Assembly (NCBI GenBank): GCA_021324795.1
Contig: JAJPIK010000023.1
Span: forward strand, 1-64,000
DNA from: Chloroflexota bacterium
GTDB lineage: Bacteria > Chloroflexota > UBA6077 > FW602-bin22 > CADDYW01
DNA length: 64,000 bases
Direction: 5' to 3'
The position numbers and the translations under genes are program-made. Position 1 is the first letter of the stretch; each line of letters begins with the position of its first letter. The notes beneath the pieces are model-generated. The model worked only from the letters and a program-made list of their open reading frames with translations. It made no database searches and was not told the origin of the DNA. Shown here one piece after another: positions 25,801 through 32,372 of this stretch.

Positions 25801-26348
25801 GTGCTCGCGACCGGGGTTGCCGCGGGGGGAGCCACGCTCTTCGCCGTGGACGAGGCGCTCGGAGAGGATCTCGTCGTGGGAGAAGAGGAGCCCAACACTC
25901 TCGATGTGGCGCTGCCTGTCGCATTTGTCGTCTGCGCGGTCCGAATATTACCCTTCGCGGGGGAAGCGGAATTGGGCGATGGGGAGTTGGCCGAATTGGT
26001 TATGGGGGCTGGTGCTCCGGTTAAGAGCTTATTCACCGTTGGGGGGGCACTCCCAATGGGGGCTCTGGACGGCATGCTAGCATGGCCGACCGCGTTTGCA
26101 CTCTTTGGTGAAGGCGAGCTTGAGTGTTGATTGCTTTGAGCCGATGCGACTGGCATATCGCCTGGCAGTAGGCTTGATATTGGCAGCGGTGAGATGGTCA
26201 TGGATATGGTGATGGTGAGCGCCACGATTGTCTGCTTACCGCTCCTGAGCGGTCGCCAGCTTCTGCTTTTCGGTGGATCGCCGCGTGTCCAATCACGATG
26301 ACTCGGGTAGTTCAATCGGTCACTGCCATCTGCTGGTCGCATACTCAT
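22887..26348 (-). CDS. giant secreted repeat protein, 1153 aa, membrane-anchored
   Basis: The protein has an N-terminal signal or anchor segment (about 39-70) after a long basic start, then a Ser/Thr/Pro/Ala/Asn stalk (about 70-310). Six diverged repeats follow at about 340-820. Their shared pattern is SGSAxAIGLQAQN, a short variable part, VxVxVxGxN, PIxVxV, then IxNxGxAxAxSG. A second disordered region (about 820-1100) leads to a C-terminal transmembrane helix (about 1114-1132) and a basic tail. The alternating hydrophobic/Asn/Gly pattern suggests a beta-solenoid or amyloid-like surface fibre. I know no named family that matches. Confidence 0.7.
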   Translation of the reverse strand: MSMRPADGSDRLNYPSHRDWTRGDPPKSRSWRPLRSGKQTIVALTITISMTISPLPISSLLPGDMPVASAQSNQHSSSPSPKSANAVGHASMPSRAPIGSAPPTVNKLLTGAPAPITNSANSPSPNSASPAKGNIRTAQTTNATGSATSRVLGSSSPTTRSSPSASSTAKSVAPPAATPVASTSQGTALNTSAKTNATPAPVVDPTSVATAHLSSTAKPRSTSTAQPSSPTAKPAGTTLSAQSTPKAVTVAMTTVNPKMTTTATEVPRSEVTPLPQATTSPTRTVLADPTPPAPASPTPNRPVAAVPCSPPGTNSRVVTCATDTSMTTTSSGIAAASGVQDQTSLANVQTSVIVTGGGEGAAVVQNSNSAAINDRGAAIAQSGLSNVQDVAVTGGTSTFSNGSSAMPRANSGSAFAIGLIAQNNLTNIARAAVLVNGSNHADISVQSTNGVAITNSAGARAVSGAALSTVAKGQTLQASAVVNANPRLAITPPLARQPGIVRSNNLSSTGLSVSNVSRGALSSTVNGPTGPVSITQYGNATITNSGQATSISTDACIGNSCPPANGSGEGAAGQTPTKGLPSIVHASSGSASAVGLQAQNSVNTSANVNVHIGGSNFGIIHVIVQTISALINWGDAETQSGIAAATSGTPMTSSQSASPGSNVVPGSALAISGDVGATGATVTNQVNLSSSASVLVNGNNFNPIQVLVQLVVNIANRGIGSALSGSARATSYPAIPGDTGRPSGAALTAPIGLTTSATSGSAQAIGLQAQNQIDLSSDVSIDVTGSNYAPIDVYVVLGTQLANTGQASASTGQALASSSALSPASASNNGGTAADSASPGSTIGTMTTAPLPSDTLSGRAFNGPLTRSRTGNAQTSSVETTVYATNQQGSVASTPGSLKRTATNTADYLVQTRGQTSVVSGGASTGPIPIPPQISAQGSAPKPIPSGVAVLPSRASPQGSGIIILHRVPAPSTDNGGSGGPESTIGSLGSSTNGQPQAGSGNLLTDVTLWSTLPDPGLPLMPRPRLPTYRGQPVSRQNGQTATEMDTLAIIGEPSEAPMPGARLVTRTTPPDQVISRSDVAESLPGQATAPVVTTVRPEPLAVPASSRDKPTTTFIVAGILLAMALAAIRFGWRRRLWLVALVKSSLFLIHLP
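23889..25331 (-). repeat. six diverged ~60-residue protein repeats
   Basis: These code for residues about 340-820 of the giant secreted protein. Best-matching units start near residues 411, 588 and 757, each with SGSAxAxGLxAQN. Degenerate units start near 340, 505 and 667. The nucleotide sequence is not obviously repeated, so the duplication is old. Confidence 0.65.
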
Positions 26349-26387
26349 TACACGCCCCCTCGCGCGTCGTCTTGGTTGCCGCCCGTC

Positions 26388-26990
26388 TCAACTGCCCGGG
26401 CCAATGGTCACGTGGGTCGTGCCGTTCTCCGAGACAATCTGGACAGAAATCGTGTGGACCATGCCTCCCGAGCCAGACGAGACACTCAGATTCGTACTCT
26501 GGCGCGCGCCTGTCTGCTCGGACGTTGAACCTGGCGAGACTGTAATCGTCAGATCAGCACAGCCATCAGAGCGGCTGACCAAGCGAGCACTGAATCCGCG
26601 CCCGGCGATCAGGTTCTCGATTGATTGCTGGATCTGGGAATCCGGGGTACCGCAAAGCTGGAAAGTTGCGGTAAGACCTGCTGTCGTTCTCGATGGAATA
26701 TTTTGTGCAGGGGCAGGAGCGCCAGCATTATCGCCGACGAGGGGTGGAGGCGGGATCGGAGTTGGAGTCGGCGTGGAGCCACAAGGCCACGCTGCACCCC
26801 ACCCCTCGTCAGTCAAGGTTGGCGTCGGAAACGGATCGTCGGTTCCGAGGTCTTCAACGTGGGCGGCGTTGGCTGTCTGGAAAATCGAGCGAGGAACACT
26901 TTCTCGGATCACCTGGATCCAGCCAACCGGCGCGATCGACCAAAGAGTAGTGCTGATGATCACGAGGATCCATATCCATCGACCACTCAT
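26388..26990 (-). CDS. secreted protein, unknown function
   Basis: This 200-residue protein starts at ATG 26990 with GGGAGGAG upstream. A signal peptide or anchor (about 3-42) is followed by a Pro/Thr linker (about 52-90). A compact C-terminal domain (about 100-198) carries two or more Cys (FQLCG, DGCADLTITV) that could form a disulfide, and ends in a Ser/Gly/Thr/Val beta-rich segment. It is the first gene of the probable operon with the giant repeat protein, 39 bp upstream of it. I do not recognise a family. Confidence 0.6.
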   Translation of the reverse strand: MSGRWIWILVIISTTLWSIAPVGWIQVIRESVPRSIFQTANAAHVEDLGTDDPFPTPTLTDEGWGAAWPCGSTPTPTPIPPPPLVGDNAGAPAPAQNIPSRTTAGLTATFQLCGTPDSQIQQSIENLIAGRGFSARLVSRSDGCADLTITVSPGSTSEQTGARQSTNLSVSSGSGGMVHTISVQIVSENGTTHVTIGPGS

Positions 26991-27064
26991 TCAACTCCTC
27001 CCGGCTCCCCCTGGATCAGATCAACAATGTCCGTGGGCTATGCGAGCCCTCGCAAACGGTCGAG

Positions 27065-27103
27065 GATAGGAGGAAGGCTTCCGACGTTTGCCGTCCTCCT
27101 ATC
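27065..27103. terminator. 10-bp hairpin after the 27145 gene
   Basis: GATAGGAGGA (27065-27074) pairs with TCCTCCTATC (27094-27103). It lies about 40 bp past the stop of the 27145 minus-strand gene and upstream of the 26990 gene, so it probably separates the two transcripts. Confidence 0.5.
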
Positions 27104-27144
27104 GGATCCTAGGTAATTCGTGGTGGGGCAGTTGCCCCGGCCGA

Positions 27145-28272
27145 CTAATGTGGCGTCGAGGTCGTGGTATTCGTCTGCGTTACCCCGTTCGAGTTCGTCG
27201 ATGTCTGGGTGGACGTCGCGATCTGCGGATCGCTCTGGCTGACGCTGCTGCTCGCAGACGGCGTGTTACGCAGCGACACCCAATTCGATGGGTTGGCTTT
27301 TTGAGTCGCCGTAGTCGTGGCAGTCGAGGTCGCATCTCCCGTGTTGGAGGCATTGCCGCTCATCGCCGTGGCGTTGCCTTGGGTCATTGCTTTCACGGTG
27401 AGCCCGTTGTCGGCCGTGCCACCCGCGAGGACGGCACTGGCGGAATTGCGGCCGGTGTTGCCACCGTAGGCCATGTTCGAGGCGGATCCGCCATCGGCGC
27501 TAGCCGTGTTGGTATCCGCTCCGTTATTGCTACCGGAGCTTCCACCCGTGGCCGTGGCGCTCGCGGTCGAGTTGCCATGGCTACTGGCAGACCCACCGTC
27601 AGCAGAAGGATCGTCGATCTCGCCGCCATGTGCTGACGACTTAGAGGACGACCCGCTGGCCGTGCTGGTACCGCCGTCACCGGCAGCACCGGTCGAGACG
27701 CTGCCACCGTTCGCCTTCGCCGGGGCGATGGTTTTAGATTTCGCCGAGGACTTGGCATTGCCCCCGTCGCCGGTGGAGGGGGTGTTCTGCTGGTCGATCG
27801 AGCCACCATTCGCGTACGCATCGCCGGTATAGCCGTTCGCGTCGCCGGTGTCGTTGGTCGCGACCGCCTTGCCGTTGGCGCTCGCGTTCGCGGACTGCCA
27901 GTTCTTGATGCCAATCGTGGTGCTAGGACCATACGCCATGGCATCTCCGCTGTAGGTATCGATCTGAGCCTGACTGTCGGACTGGAGATCAGCAGTCTGC
28001 TCTGCCTTGAAGCTGGCTGACGCTTTCTGGGTATTAGGCTGCGACTGATCCACCTTTGACTTCTGGGTCGAGGTCAGAGTCGGATCCGTGCTCTGCGATG
28101 TCGACTGCCAGTCTTTGCTTACGTTCGCCTGAAGGGCGAGCTTGCTGTCGTCAAAGTGGACGGTGATCGGGTAGGCAAGCGCATTGGCCGGCAAGAGTAG
28201 TGACAGGGCCAAGGTTGCTGCCGAGAAGCCGGTGATCGCCATGCGCTTGAATCGGCTGTGATGCTCTATCAT
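27145..28272 (-). CDS. secreted Gly/Asp/Asn/Ala/Ser/Thr-rich protein
   Basis: This 375-residue protein starts at ATG 28272 with GGGAG upstream. It has a clear signal peptide ending near ANALAYP (residue 34). Residues 35-105 are Gln/Ser/Lys-rich. Residues 105-320 are dominated by short GDAxANGG-like and (A)DGGSAS units, and the tail is Ser/Thr/Gln. The mature chain has no Cys and very few aromatic residues. This resembles an extended or aggregating extracellular matrix protein. It has its own promoter element, shared with the 20747 gene, and a leader of roughly 300 nt. Confidence 0.65.
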   Translation of the reverse strand: MIEHHSRFKRMAITGFSAATLALSLLLPANALAYPITVHFDDSKLALQANVSKDWQSTSQSTDPTLTSTQKSKVDQSQPNTQKASASFKAEQTADLQSDSQAQIDTYSGDAMAYGPSTTIGIKNWQSANASANGKAVATNDTGDANGYTGDAYANGGSIDQQNTPSTGDGGNAKSSAKSKTIAPAKANGGSVSTGAAGDGGTSTASGSSSKSSAHGGEIDDPSADGGSASSHGNSTASATATGGSSGSNNGADTNTASADGGSASNMAYGGNTGRNSASAVLAGGTADNGLTVKAMTQGNATAMSGNASNTGDATSTATTTATQKANPSNWVSLRNTPSASSSVSQSDPQIATSTQTSTNSNGVTQTNTTTSTPH

Positions 28273-28589
28273 GGTCTTGTGTTCTCCCAGTGTTTTTCCT
28301 AACCGGAACAAAAGGGCTCGGCTTCCGAAGTTATGGAATCTCTGGTCGGAGTCGGAAGCGGGCCACTTGGGAATCTGCCGCGAAGGAGCGGCACCTTTGC
28401 TGGGTGGCGGCCCGCGGGCGAACCCGCAAACGGGACGCCGGAAGGAATCCCCCGGACACCGGGACTTCGACAGCATCGTCGTCTCCGAATCTGCCTCACC
28501 GGCTAGGTCCGATCCGGGGACGAGCGTGACGCTCGTCCCCACTGGCGGTCACTCGCGTGAACTGTCAGCGTACCCGAGGCCCCAGCACA
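28273..28589. other. long 5' leader region of the 28272 gene
   Basis: If transcription starts at the conserved element near 28590, this ~300 nt is untranslated leader. It contains a perfect 11-bp hairpin, GGGGACGAGCG (28516-28526) with CGCTCGTCCCC (28530-28540) and loop TGA, plus several GC-rich short stems. I compared it by eye with c-di-GMP and c-di-AMP riboswitch consensus features and found no match. Confidence 0.45.
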
Positions 28590-28651
28590 GCCAAGCATAG
28601 GTGAGGAAGATTGGCTTGAATATCACCCTGGAGAAGACAATTTTGCCACCC
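28590..28651 (-). promoter_or_regulatory. conserved upstream element, copy B
   Basis: GCTTGAATATCACCCTG (28614-28630) is identical to copy A. AAGCATAG (28592-28599) and TTTTGCCACCC (28641-28651) flank it at the same 13 and 10 bp distances. On the minus strand a TATGCT hexamer could be the -10 for the 28272 gene. Confidence 0.65.
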
Positions 28652-28755
28652 GAAGCAGGACACCCTTTCAGATGTACGATTGGCTCAGTTTGTCACTCTT
28701 TTGGATCACCGAGTAGCCGGCCGTAACCCTCCGTCTGCTAGGATGATCTTTGCAA

Positions 28756-28800
28756 GGTGACAGGGATAGCAACCGATCGGGTGACAGAGGAAAGGTGACC
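28756..28800 (+). repeat. three GGTGAC boxes
   Basis: GGTGACAGGG (28756), GGGTGACAGAGG (28779) and GGTGACC (28794) occur within 45 bp. The same GGTGAC word occurs in both copies of the conserved element or the adjacent hairpin, so these may be further regulator-binding sites. The rest of 28652-28808 shows no gene. Confidence 0.45.
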
Positions 28801-28808
28801 GTGTGATC

Positions 28809-29528
28809 TTACGAGCAATTGCTGGCGAGGACGGCATTTGGCGGCTCGTCCGGCCAGCGAGCCGGAAGAAGGCCACGTTCTAAGGCGAGGCTGACCGCGG
28901 CTGCCCGGGTATCAGTCTGGAGCTTCTCACGGATACGTCGCAGATAGGTCTTCACTGTGTTGCGGGAGAGGCAGAGCGTGTCGGCAATGTCGTCTTCCCT
29001 GGCACCAGCCGCGGCGAGGCTAAGTACTTCGGACTCCCGTTGTGAAAGTGGCACGTCCGTGCCCCAGCGCGGCGGACCGACGGATGCCCATCGGAAGGCC
29101 GCGTCCAGCAGTCGACGAGCGGTCTGGGGGCAGAGCCACATGCCCCGGTCGGCGACAGCGACGATGGCGCTGCAAACATCCTCTGGCCAGAGTGCGGTGT
29201 GGATGCCATAGCCATGGACACCGAGCCGGAAGGTCTCGACAATCTCCGCGTAACTCTCATTGGCAGTAAAGATCAGCACTTTGGTCATCGCCACGGCGTC
29301 GGCGAGCCCTTTCATGATTGGTCCAGCCTCGAGGTGCGGAATATCTGCGTTGAGGATGAGAACGTCGCAAGCCTGCTGGCGAGCGTGTGTGATGGCGTCT
29401 TGTGCATCTTGCAGACGATCGATCAGCTTGATGCGGGCGTCCTGCTCGAGTGCCGCGATCATACCGGCCTGCAGTAGGGGTGATCCACCAATGACGGTGG
29501 TCCGGATACACTCCATAGATCGTCTCAT
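28809..29528 (-). CDS. LuxR/NarL-type regulator with degenerate receiver domain
   Basis: This 239-residue protein starts at ATG 29528 with AAGGAGG 7 nt upstream. The C-terminal LuxR HTH (about 160-222) is intact: LSQRESEVLSLAAAGAREDD, then LSRNTVKTYLRRIREKL. The N-terminal domain (about 8-130) has the response-regulator fold. However, the usual acidic pair is Gly-Gly (14-15), the phosphoacceptor Asp is Asn60 (LILNADIP) and the conserved Lys is His110. It probably works without phosphorylation. No sensor kinase is nearby. It is the likely regulator of the adjacent secreted-protein genes, by position only. Confidence 0.82.
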   Translation of the reverse strand: MRRSMECIRTTVIGGSPLLQAGMIAALEQDARIKLIDRLQDAQDAITHARQQACDVLILNADIPHLEAGPIMKGLADAVAMTKVLIFTANESYAEIVETFRLGVHGYGIHTALWPEDVCSAIVAVADRGMWLCPQTARRLLDAAFRWASVGPPRWGTDVPLSQRESEVLSLAAAGAREDDIADTLCLSRNTVKTYLRRIREKLQTDTRAAAVSLALERGLLPARWPDEPPNAVLASNCS

Positions 29529-30032
29529 TGGATTGCCTCCTTGCAACCTCTTGACGTCATGGACGCGGACGTCGCCAGCAATCATTGCTGGCACGACAAG
29601 CTCCGCTATCGACGTCGGGCCCGATCTTGCCCTCAGCGACGGCTTTCGGGCTGTCTTACGCCGGTTCGCCTTCGAACCTGGCCGTTAGCTGGTCGGCTCG
29701 GAACTAAAGGACAAGGAGAGTTGGGCTACCGGGGTGTGGCTGTCGAGAAGATTAAAGATAGGGGCCTCTCCCAAAGTCAGGAGGGAGATGGGGAACTTGG
29801 AGTAGGGAGCCAAAAAAGTCCACTCTTCCTACCGGTGCACCTCCTCATCTCATCGATTTCATTCAGCGATTTCATCGGCCGTGGCAGCCCAAACTGCCAG
29901 GTGTCACTCTATGAAAACTATTAAATCTTACAAGCGACAATCATAGCATACGAAGGTTGAGAATAGGTAGAGTTAAACCTGCAAAAAACATCCCGATTAC
30001 TTGGGGTGATCATTTTTACAAGCTAACCTTTA
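29529..30032. other. gap of about 500 bp without a gene
   Basis: Near the regulator start there is a TGACGTCA palindrome (29552-29559) and an 8-bp hairpin, GCCAGCAA/TTGCTGGC (29574-29592). Further along the sequence becomes AT-richer, and TTTACAAGCTAAC occurs twice (30015-30027 and 30029-30041), the second copy running into the next hairpin. I see no RNA gene or coding region. Confidence 0.5.
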
Positions 30033-30082
30033 CAAGCTAACTGCCGACGACGGGCGTGAGCCCGTCGTCGGCAGTTAGCTTG
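30033..30082. terminator. 23-bp perfect hairpin with GTGA loop
   Basis: Arms 30033-30055 and 30060-30082 pair perfectly around GTGA, a GNRA-type tetraloop in RNA. The stop codon of the minus-strand GtrA gene lies inside the stem. No T-run follows on the minus strand. Confidence 0.75.
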
Positions 30083-30545
30083 CCCACGTCCAGAAGACGC
30101 TGGCGGCGAAGTTCCAGGTGGTCGCGGCGCCAATCGCGATGAGATTGGCGATGACGTAATAGAGACCGAATAATTGAATCAAGACGGTAAAAACACCGGT
30201 AGTGATCGCCAGACCACCAAGCGAGGCGACGTTGAAGCGCACGAAGCGGCGAACTGAGACCCTCTGCTGGCCGAACGTCCACCAGTTGTTCCACAAGAAA
30301 TTGTTCACCACGGCGAGTTCGGACGCGAGAGCCGCCGCCAACGATGGAGACCAGTGGAGGTGACCGAAAAAGAGTCGCACGAACACGAGATTGACGACGA
30401 TGCCGCTGAGGCCGACGACGCCGAAGCGGAATAATCTTCCCCAGCTAACCCTCGCGCGCACCCATGCGCGCCAATTGGGAGGATTGGGGCGCAACCTCTG
30501 TTTGGGGGTCAGCATTGACGCCGATGCCTCTTTTAAAATTTTCAT
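30075..30545 (-). CDS. GtrA-family membrane protein
   Basis: This 156-residue inner-membrane protein has four hydrophobic segments (about 39-60, 68-85, 100-125 and 130-152). GtrA hallmarks include FRFGVVGLSGIVVNLV and the NNFLWNNWWTFG segment. GtrA proteins work with polyprenyl-phosphate glycosyltransferases to move lipid-linked sugars across the membrane. The adjacent upstream GT2 gene, 13 bp away, is such a partner. The start may instead be the ATG at 30515. Confidence 0.85.
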   Translation of the reverse strand: MKILKEASASMLTPKQRLRPNPPNWRAWVRARVSWGRLFRFGVVGLSGIVVNLVFVRLFFGHLHWSPSLAAALASELAVVNNFLWNNWWTFGQQRVSVRRFVRFNVASLGGLAITTGVFTVLIQLFGLYYVIANLIAIGAATTWNFAASVFWTWAS

Positions 30546-30558
30546 GACCGTTACAACT

Positions 30559-31320
30559 TCACGATGCGGTGAATTCGGGATTTTTGAGGCGCTTGGACTC
30601 TTCTAAGCGCAATCGCCAGACCAGGAGCATTGCTTCGAAGAAGATCTGCCCTGACATCTTTGACTCGCCAAGCTTGCGGTCGACAAAACAGATCGGGACT
30701 TCGATCAGGCGTAAGCCTTGTCGGTGGCATCGCCAATTCATCTCGACCTGGAAACCAAAGCCGGTCGAGTGCACATGGTTCAAATCGATCCGGGCGAGAG
30801 CCTCTCGTCGAAAACACTTGAATCCGCTGGTGGGATCCCGCACCGGTAGCCCCAGGATCATCTGGGTGTAGAGCGATCCGCCGCGGCTAATCAACCAGCG
30901 ACGGAGAGGCCAGTTCACCGCTCCCCCTCCTGGTACGTAGCGCGAGCCGATGGCGACGTCAGCCTGATTAGCGGCGTTGACTAGGCGGGGCAGGTCGGCC
31001 GGATTGTGGGAGAAATCAGCATCCATTTGGATGACGAAATCGTAGGCTGGACTGGCGCGCAAGGCCTCGCGGAAACCGACAATGTACGCCGTTCCGAGAC
31101 CTTGCTTCCCGTCCCGATGGAGAACTCGTAGTCGGTTCACGTATTGCTCGGACAGATTGTCAGCGATGATTCCGGTGCCATCTGGCGAGTTATCGTCGAC
31201 GATCAAGAGCGAGAAGTCAGGATGTGCGAGAATCTCGGCGGCGAGCCGCGGTAAATTGGCCGCCTCGTTGAAAGTCGGAATGACAACCAGCGTTGACATG
31301 CCGACAGGACTCCGCAGCAT
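30559..31320 (-). CDS. polyprenol-phosphate mannosyltransferase-like GT2 glycosyltransferase
   Basis: This 253-residue enzyme starts at ATG 31320, which has AAGGAG 6 nt upstream. The GT-A fold is shown by LVVIPTFNEAANLPRL and VDDNSPDGTG. The DxD-type metal site is QMDADFSHNP, and GSRYVPGGG and DPTSGFKCFRR are typical of dolichol/polyprenol-phosphate mannose synthases. It has no transmembrane domain of its own, consistent with a separate GtrA partner encoded next. It probably makes polyprenyl-phosphate-mannose (or another hexose) for surface glycosylation. Confidence 0.88.
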   Translation of the reverse strand: MLRSPVGMSTLVVIPTFNEAANLPRLAAEILAHPDFSLLIVDDNSPDGTGIIADNLSEQYVNRLRVLHRDGKQGLGTAYIVGFREALRASPAYDFVIQMDADFSHNPADLPRLVNAANQADVAIGSRYVPGGGAVNWPLRRWLISRGGSLYTQMILGLPVRDPTSGFKCFRREALARIDLNHVHSTGFGFQVEMNWRCHRQGLRLIEVPICFVDRKLGESKMSGQIFFEAMLLVWRLRLEESKRLKNPEFTAS

Positions 31321-31486
31321 TGAGTCTCCTTGTTCACGGACTACATTGCCCGCCCCATGTCACCAGTAGTCAGCTACTTGTACCTCTAGGAGAATCGGGC
31401 GAGACGATTGACCAGGGACGCTATGTGGGCGAGATTCCTATTATACAACCTCGACGATCGCCTAGGGATTTTCTGGATCCACTAAA

Positions 31487-32368
31487 ATGGTGCCCATTAT
31501 GACGATTGTCGCCTTAGCGCTCGTTCTCGCTTCAGCGTTTGCTCATGCTACCTGGAATTACCTGGCGAAGTCGAGTCGAGACACCTACGCGTTCACCTGG
31601 GCCTTTACCAGTTTGGCCGGCTTGATCTATCTGCCGGTTTCCGTCACCCTCAGCCGGACGTGGCCATCGCTTCAGGCCCTCTCCTTCATTGCCGTCACGG
31701 CATTCCTACATGTCCTTTATTTCGGGTTACTCAACGCGAGCTACAGTCGCGCCGACCTTTCTCTAGTCTACCCGGTCGCTCGTGGCACTGGACTCGCATT
31801 GATTCCCCTTGGTGCAGTGTGGTTGTTGCAAGAGCACATCTCGTTCCTAGGAACTCTTTCGATCCTGATCATCGTCAGCGGAGTGCTGACCGTCCATTCC
31901 CGGGGGCGAGGTCGCGCCGCGTTGGTGGGACTAGGAAAATCACTAGGAGAATCTGGCTCGCGTCTCGCTGTCCTCACCGGCGTAGTGATCGCGAGCTATA
32001 GCCTTTGGGATGCACATGCGCTGTCGGTGACGTCGCCGATCTTGCTCGATGCCGGCATCTTTGCCGGCCAGGCCATCTTGGTCGCCCCGTTCGTACTGAT
32101 CAAGAAGCGGACGGCGGTGCGGCGTGAGTGGTGTGAACGGCCGTTCGCGGTAATTGCCGCGGCAATCCTCTCGCCACTTGCCTATTTCCTCGTGCTGACC
32201 GCGATCACACTGAGCGGCGTTGCCTACGTCGCACCAACCCGAGAAATCGGTATGGTGTTTGGCGTACTATTAGGATGGCACTCCCTCAAGGAAGGTCACG
32301 CCGCGAATCGATTGCTCGGCTCAGCCTTGATCGTGGCCGGCGTTTTTGGCTTAGCGCTTTCCCCGTGA
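31487..32368 (+). CDS. EamA/DMT-family transporter
   Basis: This 293-residue protein has about ten hydrophobic helices arranged as two EamA units. The first begins ALVLASAFAHATWNYLAKSS and the second near residue 150. LVYPVARGTGLALIPLGAVW is typical of drug/metabolite transporters. The substrate is unknown. ATG 31499 is an alternative start, and neither ATG has a strong ribosome site. The gene converges on the PHP gene with only 4 bp between stops. Confidence 0.82.
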   Translation: MVPIMTIVALALVLASAFAHATWNYLAKSSRDTYAFTWAFTSLAGLIYLPVSVTLSRTWPSLQALSFIAVTAFLHVLYFGLLNASYSRADLSLVYPVARGTGLALIPLGAVWLLQEHISFLGTLSILIIVSGVLTVHSRGRGRAALVGLGKSLGESGSRLAVLTGVVIASYSLWDAHALSVTSPILLDAGIFAGQAILVAPFVLIKKRTAVRREWCERPFAVIAAAILSPLAYFLVLTAITLSGVAYVAPTREIGMVFGVLLGWHSLKEGHAANRLLGSALIVAGVFGLALSP

Positions 32369-32372
32369 GGAA

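Noticed and set aside
24601-26130. Several long plus-strand frames opposite the giant repeat gene
   Set aside because: Low-complexity GC-rich repeats keep all frames open. Only the minus-strand frame has a signal peptide, repeats and a membrane anchor.
26404-27069. 221-codon plus-strand frame opposite the 26990 gene
   Set aside because: It has no ribosome site or recognised features, while the minus-strand gene has a signal peptide and a strong GGGAGGAG site.
28380-28480. c-di-GMP (GEMM) riboswitch in the 28272 leader
   Set aside because: A CAGCAAAGG-like word is present on the minus strand, but the GNRA tetraloop/receptor and paired core expected of GEMM are not.
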